This document shows positions 43,863 through 53,500 of a stretch of DNA of 64,000 nt, one piece after another. A program made the translations under genes and the position numbers. Numbering within the stretch: position 1 is the first letter of the stretch; each line of letters begins with the position of its first letter. The notes under the pieces were generated by a model. It was not told the origin of the DNA. It did no database searches and saw only the letters and a program-made list of their open reading frames with translations. The stretch is from JADLBR01 sp964651705 (GTDB taxonomy: Bacteria > Verrucomicrobiota > Verrucomicrobiia > JADLBR01). Location: contig CAZYWZ010000013.1 in NCBI GenBank assembly GCA_964651705.1, positions 1-64,000 of the forward strand, given 5' to 3'.

Positions 43863-44510
43863 ATGGTCTTCGCACGAGCGCACTCAGGTTTTCTCATCGC
43901 CGCACTGGCGGCCGCCATCGCCCTCCCCGGCTGCCACAGGCTCGACCCCCTCAAGGAATCCGTCAGCGAGGAAATCGCCGAGCCAGAAGATGCCGGCACC
44001 GCCGCACGCCAGCCCGCCGCCGAACCCACCCACCGTTCCCCCCTCGATCCCCCCGACGCCCCAGAGACGCTGAGCATCCGCGCCTCCCAGGGCGACCCCA
44101 TCGGCCAATACTGGATGGGCTACTTGCACGAATACGGTACCCGCGGCGTCACCAAAGACCTCAAGGCCGCCCTGAATTTCTACAGGCTCGCCGCCGAACA
44201 GGGCAACGAGAGAGCCGTCATCGCCGCGGAGCGCGTCGAGGCCAAGCTCCAGGATCCCAAGGGCGAGGCCGCGGACGCCGAAGAGCATGCGAAATCGGAG
44301 AAGATCGCCGCCTACGTCGAGCGCATCAAGAAGGCGGCGGAGGCCGGCACCGCCGAATCCCAGTACCTCCTCGGCTACTACCACGAATATGGCCGCTATG
44401 GGATCGAGCAGAACGTCAGCCTCGCCAGGGACTACTACCAGAAGGCCGCCGAGCAGGGCCACGAGAAGGCGATGATCGCCCTCGAGCGGGTCTCGCAGCC
44501 AGAACAGTAG
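43863..44510 (+). CDS. Sel1-repeat lipoprotein
   Basis: A 215-residue protein. The signal peptide ends in a lipobox (ALPGC, Cys24), so it is lipid-anchored. A ~50-residue linker precedes two Sel1-type TPR-like repeats: QGDPIGQYWMGYLHEYGTRGVTKDLKAALNFYRLAAEQGNERA and, separated by a charged helix, AGTAESQYLLGYYHEYGRYGIEQ with the matching AxYYQKAAEQGHEKA. Sel1 repeats mediate protein-protein contacts. It precedes uppP by 36 nt and could be co-transcribed with it. An envelope role is likely, but no partner is identifiable. Confidence 0.82.
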   Translation: MVFARAHSGFLIAALAAAIALPGCHRLDPLKESVSEEIAEPEDAGTAARQPAAEPTHRSPLDPPDAPETLSIRASQGDPIGQYWMGYLHEYGTRGVTKDLKAALNFYRLAAEQGNERAVIAAERVEAKLQDPKGEAADAEEHAKSEKIAAYVERIKKAAEAGTAESQYLLGYYHEYGRYGIEQNVSLARDYYQKAAEQGHEKAMIALERVSQPEQ

Positions 44511-44546
44511 CCCCCGGAAAAACCCCAACCGCCGGAGCCACCCCCC

Positions 44547-45365
44547 GTGTCAGAATCTTTCCTCACCATACTCTACGGCATCATCGAGGGCGTCACCGAA
44601 TTCCTGCCCATCTCCTCGACCGGCCACCTCCTCATCGCCCAGCACTTCTTCTCGGCCAAGGCCGACGTCTTCAACATCATCATCCAGGCCGGGGCGGTCT
44701 CCGCGGTCGTGGCCATCTATTGGCGACGCCTGCTCTCGCTGTGCGTCGGCCTCGCCCGGCCCGAGAACCGCGACTACCTCCTGAAATTGCTCGCCTCCTT
44801 CGGCATCACCGTCGTCGGCTGCTATGCCGCCCGCAGCATGCTCGGCATGAAGCTCCCCGAGGTCCTCGAACCCATCGTCGGCGCCCTCGTCGTCGGCGCC
44901 CTCCTCATCTTCCTCGCGGAGCACCTCCTCAAAAACCGCCGGCCCACCGAGACTCTCTCCTGGAACACCGCCATCTGGGTCGGCGTCGCCCAGATCCTCG
45001 CCGCCATCTTCCCGGGCACCTCCCGCTCCGGGGCCACCATCATCGCGGCCATGTTCTGCGGCATGTCCCGCCCCGCCGCGACCGAGTTCTCCTTCCTCCT
45101 CGGCATCCCCACGATGTTTGCCGCCAGCGCCTACGCCGCCATCGAGGCCCACCAGTCCGGCCAATTCGACGAGCGCCTCACCGCCGAACTCATCGTCGGC
45201 TTCCTCATCTCCATGCTCTCCGCCTTCATCGTCGTGAAATGGCTCCTGAAGTTCGTCCGCAGCCACACCTTCACGCCGTTCGCGTGGTACCGCATCGCCC
45301 TCGGCATCGTCCTCATCATCCTCCTCGCCGGCGAACACACCCCGGCCGACTTGATCCACGAGTGA
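44547..45365 (+). CDS. uppP: undecaprenyl-diphosphate phosphatase
   Basis: 272 residues from GTG 44547, with GGAG 9 bases upstream. A polytopic membrane enzyme that recycles C55-PP to C55-P for peptidoglycan, O-antigen and teichoic precursors. Both catalytic blocks are intact: EGVTEFLPISSTGH (with the Glu and Ser) near the N-terminus and FPGTSRSGATI in the middle. Length and hydrophobic helices match BacA/UppP. It converges with lpxA, 6 nt away. Confidence 0.95.
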   Translation: MSESFLTILYGIIEGVTEFLPISSTGHLLIAQHFFSAKADVFNIIIQAGAVSAVVAIYWRRLLSLCVGLARPENRDYLLKLLASFGITVVGCYAARSMLGMKLPEVLEPIVGALVVGALLIFLAEHLLKNRRPTETLSWNTAIWVGVAQILAAIFPGTSRSGATIIAAMFCGMSRPAATEFSFLLGIPTMFAASAYAAIEAHQSGQFDERLTAELIVGFLISMLSAFIVVKWLLKFVRSHTFTPFAWYRIALGIVLIILLAGEHTPADLIHE

Positions 45366-45371
45366 ATTGGG

Positions 45372-46148
45372 TCAGTGGATAATCCCGCGCTTCGACTCGC
45401 GGACGAAGGCCACGAGGTGGCCGATCTCGGGGCATGGCTCGAGCTCCCCCGCGATCCGCTCCAGGGCCTGCGTGGTGTTTAGGCCGCTGCGGTACAGGAG
45501 CCGGAATGCCTGCCGCAGGCGCCGGATCGTCTCCTCGGGAACACCCTGCCGCTGCAGGCCCACGGAATTCACCCCGCGCGCCGCGGCCGGATTCCCGTCC
45601 ACCAGCATGTATGGCGGCAGATCCTGCTCGACCTTCGCGCAGCCCCCGATGAACCCGAATCGCCCCAGCCGGCAGAACTGGTGCACCGCGCTCAGTCCCC
45701 CGATGGTCACCCGGTCCTCCACGATCACGTGCCCGCCCAGGGTCCCATTGTTGGAAAATACGCAGTGGTTCCCGATCTGGCAGTCATGCCCCACGTGCGC
45801 ATAGGCCAGCAGCAGATTGTGCGACCCGACGACCGTCACGTCACCCGGCCCGTTGCCGCGATTGATCGTGACCGCCTCGCGGAAACAATTGCCCTCGCCG
45901 ATGACGAGCCGCGTCGGCTCGCCCCCATACCGGATCGCCTGCGTGCGGCCCCCGATCGACGCGAATGGGTGAAACTCGTTCTCCGGGCCGATCTCCGCCG
46001 GCCCCTGCATCACCACGTGCGCCACCAGCCGGCAGTGGTCGCCGAGGCTGACCCCCGCGCCGATCACGCAATATGGCCCCACCTCGATCCCTTCGCCCAG
46101 TACGGCGGCGGGGTCCACCACCGCCGTGGGATGTATCCGGTTTGCCAT
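45372..46148 (-). CDS. lpxA: acyl-ACP:UDP-N-acetylglucosamine O-acyltransferase
   Basis: A 258-residue left-handed beta-helix enzyme made of hexapeptide repeats, with the catalytic His in AYAHVGHDC (H121, matching E. coli H125) and GGCAKVEQDLPPYMLVDGNPA near the C-terminus. It makes UDP-3-O-acyl-GlcNAc, the first lipid A step. It sits 7 nt after lpxC-fabZ, so the operon encodes the first two committed steps plus the beta-hydroxyacyl-ACP dehydratase. Confidence 0.95.
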   Translation of the reverse strand: MANRIHPTAVVDPAAVLGEGIEVGPYCVIGAGVSLGDHCRLVAHVVMQGPAEIGPENEFHPFASIGGRTQAIRYGGEPTRLVIGEGNCFREAVTINRGNGPGDVTVVGSHNLLLAYAHVGHDCQIGNHCVFSNNGTLGGHVIVEDRVTIGGLSAVHQFCRLGRFGFIGGCAKVEQDLPPYMLVDGNPAAARGVNSVGLQRQGVPEETIRRLRQAFRLLYRSGLNTTQALERIAGELEPCPEIGHLVAFVRESKRGIIH

Positions 46149-46155
46149 CGCCCCT

Positions 46156-47469
46156 CTAGACCTCTTGGAAACCGAACATCAGTTCGCCCTCGGAGGCGAC
46201 CTCGCCATTCACGACGCACTGGCAATAGGCCCGGCCGATGCTCCCGCGCGCCTTGGTCAGCTCCACCTGGATGACCATCGTGTCGCCGGGCATCACCGGC
46301 CGCCGGAACTTCACCTTGTCCGCGCTCATGAAAAGCCCCAGCTTCCCGGCGTCGCCCTTCCGCCGGAGCAGCAGCAGGCTGGCCACCTGCGCCATCGCCT
46401 CGATCTGCAGCACCCCGGGCATCACCGGATGGCCCGGGAAATGCCCCTGGAAAAACGGCTCGTTGATCGACACGTTCTTGACCCCGACCGCCTTGCTGTC
46501 CCCCTCGAAATTCACGATCCGGTCCACCAGCAGGAATGGGTACCGGTGCGGCAGGATGTGCATGATCTCGTTGATGTCCAGGCCGGTCTCGCCCCTCGGG
46601 ATGTACTCCACCGGGAATCGCTGCGCCTCCCGCAGCTTCAGCTCCCGCATCAGCGCGCGCGCGAGGTCCACGTTGAGCGCGTGCCCCGTGCGCACCGCCA
46701 CGACGTGCGCCTTCAGCGGCCTCGGGAACAGCGCCAGGTCCCCGATGATGTCGAGCACCTTGTGCCTCGCGAACTCGTTGCCAAAGCGCGCCGGCTCCCG
46801 CGTCAGGATCGTCTCCCCGCGGATCACCACGGCGTTCTCGAGGCTCCCGCCCTTGATGAGGCCCTTGTCCATCAGCGGCGCCACCTCCTCGTAGAACACG
46901 AAAGTCCGCGCGGGCGCCACCTCGCGCTCGTACGCCCCCGGCTCCATCCGGAACCGGGCGTACTGCGTGTGGAACCCCGTGTGCGTCACGTTGGTGCAGG
47001 ACACCTCGAATCCGTCGCACGGCAGCGCCACCGCCAGCCCCCCCTCCTCGCTCCGCACCCAGATCGGCGCACGCACCTCAAAATATTCCCGCCTCGCCCC
47101 CTGCTCCTCGACCCCCGCCCTCTCGATCAGATCGACGTAGGGCGCCGCGCTCCCATCGCATATCGGAGGCTCGTTGGAATCCATCGCGATCACCGCGTTG
47201 TCCACCCCCATCCCGCGCAGGGCCGAGAGCACGTGCTCCACCGTCTGCACCTTGATATTCCCCTCCCCGATCGTCGTGGCCCGCTCCACGTGCTTCACGT
47301 TGTCCACCAGGGCGCGGATCGTCGGCTCATCCTTCAGGTCCGACCTCCGGAAGACATACCCCGTATTCTCCGGGGCGGGACATAGGGTCAGGGTTACCTG
47401 GTTGCCGGTGTGCAGCGCCGGCCCAGACAGCGACGCGCTCTTGGCGAGAGTTCTTTGCATTTCGGACAT
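46156..47469 (-). CDS. lpxC/fabZ: fused UDP-3-O-acyl-GlcNAc deacetylase and beta-hydroxyacyl-ACP dehydratase
   Basis: 437 residues from the ATG at 47469, with MQRT at 47460 also possible. Residues about 1-285 are LpxC: the zinc ligands are H79 (TVEHVLSAL), H236 and D240 (HKVLDIIGD), and FARHK is intact. Residues about 292-437 are FabZ: LPHRYPFLLVDRI, GHFPGHPVMPGVLQIEAMAQ, with the catalytic H343 and E357. LpxC commits UDP-3-O-acyl-GlcNAc to lipid A; FabZ draws on the same beta-hydroxyacyl-ACP pool. The fusion occurs in Bacteroidetes and several PVC lineages. The upstream box TATAAG (minus strand, 47481-47476) lies 6 nt before the start, so it may be leaderless. Confidence 0.95.
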   Translation of the reverse strand: MSEMQRTLAKSASLSGPALHTGNQVTLTLCPAPENTGYVFRRSDLKDEPTIRALVDNVKHVERATTIGEGNIKVQTVEHVLSALRGMGVDNAVIAMDSNEPPICDGSAAPYVDLIERAGVEEQGARREYFEVRAPIWVRSEEGGLAVALPCDGFEVSCTNVTHTGFHTQYARFRMEPGAYEREVAPARTFVFYEEVAPLMDKGLIKGGSLENAVVIRGETILTREPARFGNEFARHKVLDIIGDLALFPRPLKAHVVAVRTGHALNVDLARALMRELKLREAQRFPVEYIPRGETGLDINEIMHILPHRYPFLLVDRIVNFEGDSKAVGVKNVSINEPFFQGHFPGHPVMPGVLQIEAMAQVASLLLLRRKGDAGKLGLFMSADKVKFRRPVMPGDTMVIQVELTKARGSIGRAYCQCVVNGEVASEGELMFGFQEV

Positions 47470-47475
47470 CAACCG

Positions 47476-47504
47476 CTTATAACAAAGGCTGCGCGCTGCT
47501 GGAA
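47476..47504 (-). promoter_or_regulatory. promoter of lpxC-fabZ-lpxA
   Basis: TATAAG at 47481-47476 on the minus strand, with a weak -35 TTCCAG 17 nt upstream. Six bases separate the -10 box from the ATG at 47469, again implying an almost leaderless mRNA. Confidence 0.4.
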
Positions 47505-47528
47505 AGAGGCTTTTGCGGCGCATTTTTC

Positions 47529-48167
47529 GTGAATACTGGTCGTCTCATCACCCTCGAGGGCTCGGAAGGTTGCGGCAAGAGCACCCAGGCCGCCCTCCTC
47601 GCCGGGCGCCTCCGCGCCGAGGGACGGTCCGTCCTCGAGACCCGCGAGCCCGGCGGCACCCCCCTCGGGGAAGAGATCCGCCACCTGCTCAAATTCCACG
47701 CCGCGGGCCAGGGCATGTGCCCCGAGGCCGAGATCCTGCTGTTTTCCGCCAGCCGGGCCCAGATGGTCCGCGAGATCGTCCGGCCGGCCCTCGCCAGCGG
47801 CACCGTGGTCATCTGCGACCGATTTCTCGATTCCACCACGATCTATCAGGGGGTGGCTCGCGGGCTGCCGGTGGATCTGGTCCGCCAGATCCACGCCCTG
47901 GCGGTCGGCGACACGATGCCGGACCTCACCCTGGTGCTCGACATGGACCCCGAGGAGGCGCGTCGCCGCGCCCTGCGCCGCCCCCGTCCCACCGGCAGCC
48001 CAGAAGACCGGATGGAATCCGAGCCGCCGGAATTTTACCAGAAGGTCGCCGAGGGCTACCGGGCCCTTTCGGTCGCCGAACCACGCCGCATCAAGGTTGT
48101 GCCCGCCGCCGGGACCACCGAGGCCGTCGCCGCCAAGATCTGGGAGGAGGTCCAGCGTGTCCTTTGA
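47529..48167 (+). CDS. tmk: thymidylate kinase
   Basis: 212 residues from GTG 47529. GSEGCGKST (P-loop, about 11-19), DRFLDSTTIYQG (the DR(Y/F) motif of TMP kinases) and the LID segment RPTGSPEDRMESE are all present. It phosphorylates dTMP to dTDP, downstream of ThyA. It overlaps holB by 11 nt and diverges from lpxC across 59 bp. Confidence 0.94.
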   Translation: MNTGRLITLEGSEGCGKSTQAALLAGRLRAEGRSVLETREPGGTPLGEEIRHLLKFHAAGQGMCPEAEILLFSASRAQMVREIVRPALASGTVVICDRFLDSTTIYQGVARGLPVDLVRQIHALAVGDTMPDLTLVLDMDPEEARRRALRRPRPTGSPEDRMESEPPEFYQKVAEGYRALSVAEPRRIKVVPAAGTTEAVAAKIWEEVQRVL

Positions 48168-48999
48168 GCCCGCCGAGGCCCTCGTCCGGCTGCGGCGCTG
48201 CATCGCCGAAAACCGCGTCGCCCACGCCTACCTGATCTCGGGTGACGCCGCCTCCACCGAGGCCGCCATCGTCCGCCCCTGGCTGGCAGACCTCCTCGGC
48301 CGAGATCCCGAAGCCCACCCCGACATCTTTCGCGTCTCGCCCCAATCCAGGCTCCGCCAGATCAAGATAGAACAGATCCGCCAGCTCCAGGCCTCCCTCA
48401 GCCAGACCAGCCGCCTCGGGGGCTGGAAGGTCGCCCTCATCGTCGAGGCCGACCGCATCCTCCCCCAGGCCGCCAACGCCTTCCTCAAGACCCTCGAGGA
48501 ACCCGCGCCCCGCACCGTCATCTTGCTGCTGACAGACGCCCCAGACCTCCTGCTCCCCACCATCCGCTCCCGATGCCTTGCCCTGCGCATCCGATCTTCC
48601 GCGGCCCCCGATCCCCCGGACGCCCTCCGCCCCCTCCTCGACATCCTGGCAAAACCGGATCGCGGCGACCCCGCCCTCGCCTACCGCTCCCTCAACCTCC
48701 TCACCGACTACCTCGGCGGCGCCCGCGACCAACTCGACAGGGGAACCAAAGAGCAGCTCCGGCAGGCAAAAGACGACGGCATCGAGGGCGATGGGCTCGA
48801 CGACCTCGAAAGAGAACTCGCCGCCCACGCCCAGAGCGATTACCTCCGCGTGCGCCACAAGGCCCTGTCCTTCCTCGCCGCAGCGCTCGGCAGCGACCCG
48901 CGCGCCAGCCGAATCCTGGAGCGCACCAATCGCGACCTCGCCAGCCCCATCTCCGAGGGCCTCGCCCTGGAGCGCCTCTTCCTCAAGCTCTTTGCCTGA
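48157..48999 (+). CDS. holB: DNA polymerase III delta-prime subunit
   Basis: 280 residues from GTG 48157, behind GGGAGGAGG. It is a clamp-loader AAA+ protein: AHAYLISGDA at the start, IRQLQASLSQTSRLGGWKVALIVEADRILPQAANAFLKTLEEP in the core, and TIRSRC as the SRC sensor motif. The Walker A loop is degenerate, as expected for the delta-prime subunit, which does not bind ATP. The order tmk-holB is conserved in many bacteria. The stop codon abuts the repeat at 48998. Confidence 0.93.
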   Translation: MSFEPAEALVRLRRCIAENRVAHAYLISGDAASTEAAIVRPWLADLLGRDPEAHPDIFRVSPQSRLRQIKIEQIRQLQASLSQTSRLGGWKVALIVEADRILPQAANAFLKTLEEPAPRTVILLLTDAPDLLLPTIRSRCLALRIRSSAAPDPPDALRPLLDILAKPDRGDPALAYRSLNLLTDYLGGARDQLDRGTKEQLRQAKDDGIEGDGLDDLERELAAHAQSDYLRVRHKALSFLAAALGSDPRASRILERTNRDLASPISEGLALERLFLKLFA

Positions 49000-49190
49000 C
49001 TCGAAAATCGGCCACGGGATCGGCCTGTAGGGCGCGGATTCCCATCCGCGCCACGAGGGCCCTGCCGGTTGCCCGTGGCGCGAAAGGGATTTCGCGCCCT
49101 ACATTTTCACCCCCGGTGGTGCCCCGCGTGCGGGGCACGGGATCTAGCCAGAAACTTCCCCCCGCGGCGTCTCGCAAAGACGCTGGTTCT
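48998..49190. repeat. composite intergenic repeat array after holB
   Basis: It begins TGACTCGAAAAT, using the holB stop codon. The GTAGGGCGCG ... CGCGCCCTAC double hairpin (49026-49105) follows, then the CCCCGGTGGTGCCCCGC/GCGGGGCACGGGATCT module (49107-49145), the AGCCAGAAACTTCC boundary and a GGCGTCTC-GCAAA-GACGC stem. It is the most complete copy in the window; all other copies contain a subset of these modules. The remaining gap to 49310 has no gene I can support. Confidence 0.85.
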
Positions 49191-49310
49191 ATTTGGCCGG
49201 TCCCTTCTGCCTTGCTCTCCCGGCCCATCGGGCACAACCTCATATCGGTTTTGATCGTGAGACCCGAAGCCCCATCCCCCGGAGACCCCGCACCACGGTC
49301 CAAATCGCCG

Positions 49311-50279
49311 ATGCTCGCGGGCATCAAGTTCCCGGCCTCGCCGACCAGCGCCATCCGAGACCCCGCCCGCCAGGCCGCCGTCTCGGCGGGAATCTACATC
49401 GCCTTCTGCGTCGCCTACATCGTCGCCTCCGGCTGGATCGCCGCCGCCATGGCCACCTCCGCCGAGCACCTCAAGCAGATCGAGACCGTCAAGGGCGTCG
49501 CCTTCGTCGTCGTCACCGGCCTCCTCCTCTTCTTTATCACCTACGCCAACCTCCGGCGCACCCGCGCCAGCGAATCCCAGCTCAGGACGCAGGAGCGCGC
49601 CCTCATGCAGGCCCAGCGCCGCTCCATCGCCGCCATGTCCGCAGCCTCCATCGCCCACGATCTCAAGAACCTCCTCCTCGCCCTCTCCGGCCTCGTCGAG
49701 GAACTCCGGGACCACGAGAAATCCGACCCCTTCCTCAACACCCTCCGCAAGGATATCGAGATCGCCATCGACAAGATCCTCCACCTCACCGCCCGGATCG
49801 CCGCCACCGCGAGGGACGTCCTCCCAGAAGAGCGCGTCCTCACCGACCTCGCCTCCACCGCAGGCCAGGTCATCGCGCTCTCCCGCAAACACCCCGACGT
49901 CAAGCGCTCCTCCATCCTCGTCCCCGAACAGGCCGGCATCAACGCCACCATCAACCCCACCCTCTTCGAGGAGGCCCTCCTCAACCTCATCCTCAATGCC
50001 GCACAGGCCGCCGGCGAGGGCGGCACCGTCGAGGTCCGCATCGCCCAAGAGAAAGATCACGCCATCGTCGAGGTCCACGACAGCGGCCCCGGCGTACCGG
50101 ACGAGATCAAGGGCAGGATCTTTGACCCCTGCTTCACCACCAAGCCCCGCAGCACCGGCGTCGGCCTGCTCGCCGTCAAGACCTTCGTCGCCGCCCACGG
50201 CGGCGAGGTCCGCGTCGAGAAATCCAACTGGGGCGGCGCCCTCTTCACCCTCCGCTTCCCCGTCAGACCCCAGAAATAG
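49311..50279 (+). CDS. membrane sensor histidine kinase
   Basis: 322 residues from ATG 49311; in-frame GTG 49257 is an alternative. Two transmembrane helices (about 24-48 and 62-78) enclose only a ~14-residue periplasmic loop, so it probably senses the membrane or a partner. The H-box AASIAHDLKN places the phosphoacceptor at H116. The HATPase domain has NLILNAAQAAGEGG (N-box), DSGPGVPDEIKGRIFDPCFTTKP (G1/F boxes) and GVGLLAVKTFVAAHGG (G2). No response regulator is fused, and no regulator gene is adjacent except the hybrid kinase downstream. Confidence 0.85.
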   Translation: MLAGIKFPASPTSAIRDPARQAAVSAGIYIAFCVAYIVASGWIAAAMATSAEHLKQIETVKGVAFVVVTGLLLFFITYANLRRTRASESQLRTQERALMQAQRRSIAAMSAASIAHDLKNLLLALSGLVEELRDHEKSDPFLNTLRKDIEIAIDKILHLTARIAATARDVLPEERVLTDLASTAGQVIALSRKHPDVKRSSILVPEQAGINATINPTLFEEALLNLILNAAQAAGEGGTVEVRIAQEKDHAIVEVHDSGPGVPDEIKGRIFDPCFTTKPRSTGVGLLAVKTFVAAHGGEVRVEKSNWGGALFTLRFPVRPQK

Positions 50280-50573
50280 CGCGACGTCGCCGATCGCGCC
50301 GCCGCCGACCGGATGGGTCCCGACCAACCGCGGCCCCCCGAGATCGGCGCCCGGCTCTGGGTCAGTCGCTGGCGCACACGCATCTGACTGGCCACCTGCC
50401 TTCTATTCCAATACATCCTTGCCGCGGCTTCCCGCACACTGAACTCCAAGGGCTCCGACTGAAGCCTCACCAGCCGAAGATTGTCCGCGGAACATCCGCC
50501 CGAACCCGCAGTCCCACTCTGCCCAGCACCCCTCTTCCCCCACCCCGTGGGCTAATACTCTGATCAGATCACA
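50280..50573. other. 294-nt gap without a gene I can support
   Basis: A weak minus-strand open frame crosses it, with no ribosome-binding site and no recognisable domain. The only clear signal is the extended -10 box at 50548. No hairpin repeat of the type seen at 48998 was found. Confidence 0.5.
50548..50556 (+). promoter_or_regulatory. extended -10 promoter box TGGGCTAAT of the hybrid kinase gene
   Basis: TGGGCTAAT followed by 17 nt to the ATG at 50574. The TGn element precedes GCTAAT; no -35 hexamer is visible upstream. Same class as the boxes at 56522, 57632, 58245, 58286, 58736 and 61653. Confidence 0.55.
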
Positions 50574-53500
50574 ATGCACCGCCCTCTTACAAAAATGCCA
50601 CCTCGGCCCCAATTCCAATCCACGGGATCCTCGTACCGCAAGACCTGGCACCTCCTGCACGGCGCCATCGGGATGGAGCAATGCCCGGGCCGTACCGTCG
50701 AAGCCGGCACCCCCCACTCAAACCGCACCCCCGCCCCTCTGCCGCCGCGCCCAAACCAACCGACCGGCGCCATCCTCTGTGTCGATGATGAGCCCAAGAT
50801 CCTGGAACTGCTCCAGAAGGTCCTCCGCCGGGCCATGGCGCCCACCACGGAGATCCTGGGTGCCTCTTCTGCCGAGGACGCGATCGCCCAGATCACCCGC
50901 CTGCTCGCGGCCGGCGGAGACCTGGTGGCGCTCCTCACCGACGAGCGGATGCCCGGCATGAGCGGCGAGGACCTCATCGCACGCACCCGCTCCCTGAGCC
51001 CGATGACCCCGGCGATCCTCATGACAGGCCACGCCTCGCCGGATCTGCTCGGGCGCGTCATGAACCGTTCCGGCCTATTCCGCTACATCGCCAAGCCCTG
51101 CCAGCCCGCCCAGATCATCTCGGCAGCCCGCGACGCCCAGCGCGCGTTCTTCCAACAGAAGGAGTTCCGCCGCATCGAATCGCTCATCAGAAAGGCGGCC
51201 CACTCGGACGCGACGCCCCACGAGATCACCCGCATCCTCCGGCGCCAAGAAGCCTTGCTGGAGCTCTCGTTCGCCAGCGCCCGAAACTTCGAGGCCCGGC
51301 TCTTTACCATCCTCGAAAGGACCGCCGAAGTCTTGCGCGCAGATCGCGTTTGCCTCATCGAGTACTCCGCCGACAAGGGCTCATTCCACTGCGACCACCT
51401 TTTCGATCGGAGGGCCTCCGCGCACCTACGGCCCAAATCCACCCTCCCCGCCTCCGGGTACCCGGCCTACACCGCCGCCATCGCCAAGGGTCAGGTGGTC
51501 ATCGCGCGCGGTCCCGAGCACCCCCCCGCGCCGTCGCACCACGCCCCCCAATTCTCTCCGGCGACCGCAACAGCCTCAATCGATGCGCCCGTCTGGCAAA
51601 GCGGCCGCCTCACCGGTGTCGTGCGCTGCGAGGTCTCCGCCGGTGCGCGGGATTGGGCCCAGGAGGACGCGTACTTCGCCATGCTCGCAGCCCACATGGT
51701 GGGCGCCGCCTGGGATTCCGATCAACGGCAGCGCGCCGAGGCGCGCCTGCGCGAAGCCGAGGAGCGGTACCGCGCCATCTTCGAGAACGCCGTCGTGGGG
51801 ATTTACCAGAGCACCGACGACGGCCGCTTCCTCGCCTGCAACCCCGCCATGGCCAGCCTCCTCGGTTTCGACAGTCCGGCGGCACTCAAGGACACGATCA
51901 CGGATATAGCGCGTGAGATCTATGCCGAACCGGGCACCCGCGAGGCGCTCGTCGCCAGGCTCCTTGACACGGGCAACGTCGTGGATTTTGAGAGCGCCCT
52001 CCGCCGGCGCGACGGCAGCATCGTTTTCGTCTCGGAGTCCGCCCGGGTCGTTTGCGACGAGAGCGGCGGCGTCGCCTATATGGAGGGCATCGTCAAGGAC
52101 ATCACGCCCCGCGTCCGCGCCACAAGGGAACTCCAGTTCGCCAAAGAGGTCGCGGAGAATGCCAGCCGCGCCAAGAGCACCTTCCTCGCGACGGTGAGCC
52201 ACGAGATCCGGACGCCCCTCAACGGCATCATCGGCATCCTGGACTTCCTCCTCACCGGCACCCTCCCGCACGAACTGCACGCCCACGCCCGAATCGCCAG
52301 GGAGAGCGCCGATGGCCTGCTCGCCACGATCAATGATGTGCTCGATTTCTCAAGAATCGAATCCGGCAGATTCGAGACGGCCGAGGCGCCGACGGATCTC
52401 CACCGCCTCGTGGACGATCTCGTCGCGCTCCAGGCCCCCGCGGCCACGGCCAAGGGCATCACCCTCTCCGCCTCGGTCGACAACTCGATCCCCAGGCGGG
52501 TTCTCACCGACCCGCTCCGCGTCCGGCAAATCCTCCAGAACCTGATCTCGAACGGGATCAAATTCACCGATTCTGGAGGCGTCCGCTGCCATCTCGCCGC
52601 CAGGCCCGACGGTCCGGCGATCCTCATCGACGGCAGTGTCGAAGACACCGGGATCGGCATCTCGCGCGAGGCGCAGGGACGCATCTTCCGCGAGTTCGAG
52701 CAAGCCGACAATTCTATCGCCCGCCGCTTTGGCGGCTCTGGCCTGGGGCTCGCCATCTGTCGCTCGATCCTCGAACGGCTCGGCGGCTGCATCCGGGTCG
52801 AGAGCCAGCCGGGCCACGGGAGCCGCTTCTCCTTCCATCTCCGCGCCCGCCCGGCACCGGACGACACCGCATCACCCTCCGCCGCCCTGGAGGAACCGCC
52901 GACACGCCCCCTCCACATCCTCTGCGTCGACGACAGCCCCACCAATCAGGCCATCGCGCGACTCCAGCTCACCCAGCTCGGCCATGCCGCCGATATCGTC
53001 TCCTCCGGCCAGGAGGCCATCGCGCGCCTGTCCCGCTCTAACTATGACGCCGTCCTTTTGGACATCCACATGCCCACCATGGACGGGATCCAGGTCGCCA
53101 CCATCATCCGCGACCCGGCCTCCCCGGTGCTCGACCATTCTGCCTATATCGTCGCCATGACCGCCGATGCCATGGACGGCGACCGGGAACGATTCCTCGC
53201 CACAGGTATGGACGACTACCTGAGCAAACCCGTCTCATCCCAAGCGCTGCGCGCCGCCCTGGCCCGCGCAGAAAGGTATTCGCGCTCCCGCGCCAGCATC
53301 CCACCCCAGAAGCCGGCTCGCGCCTCGCCAGACCCGCTCGCGGAACTCTGGCCCATCTTCGCCGAGGAGGCCTCCGCCCTCATCCAGACGATGGAAGATG
53401 CCCTGCGCCAAGGCGACTCCAACAGCCTCGCCCAGGCCGCGCACTCCCTCAAGGGATCTTCCGGGAGCTTTGGTTTCGGCCGTCTCCATCGGCTTTGCGC

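Noticed and set aside
43667..44101. Minus-strand frame opposite the start of the Sel1 lipoprotein gene
   Set aside because: It crosses the divergent gap and both gene starts, and has no domain. The lipobox and Sel1 repeats support the plus-strand gene.
48998..49190. Insertion sequence at the repeat array after holB
   Set aside because: No transposase frame or terminal inverted repeats with target duplication were seen. The modules occur in different combinations at several sites.
50057..50470. Minus-strand frame of 137 codons in the gap before the hybrid kinase
   Set aside because: It overlaps the end of the sensor kinase gene, has no ribosome-binding site and no recognised domain.
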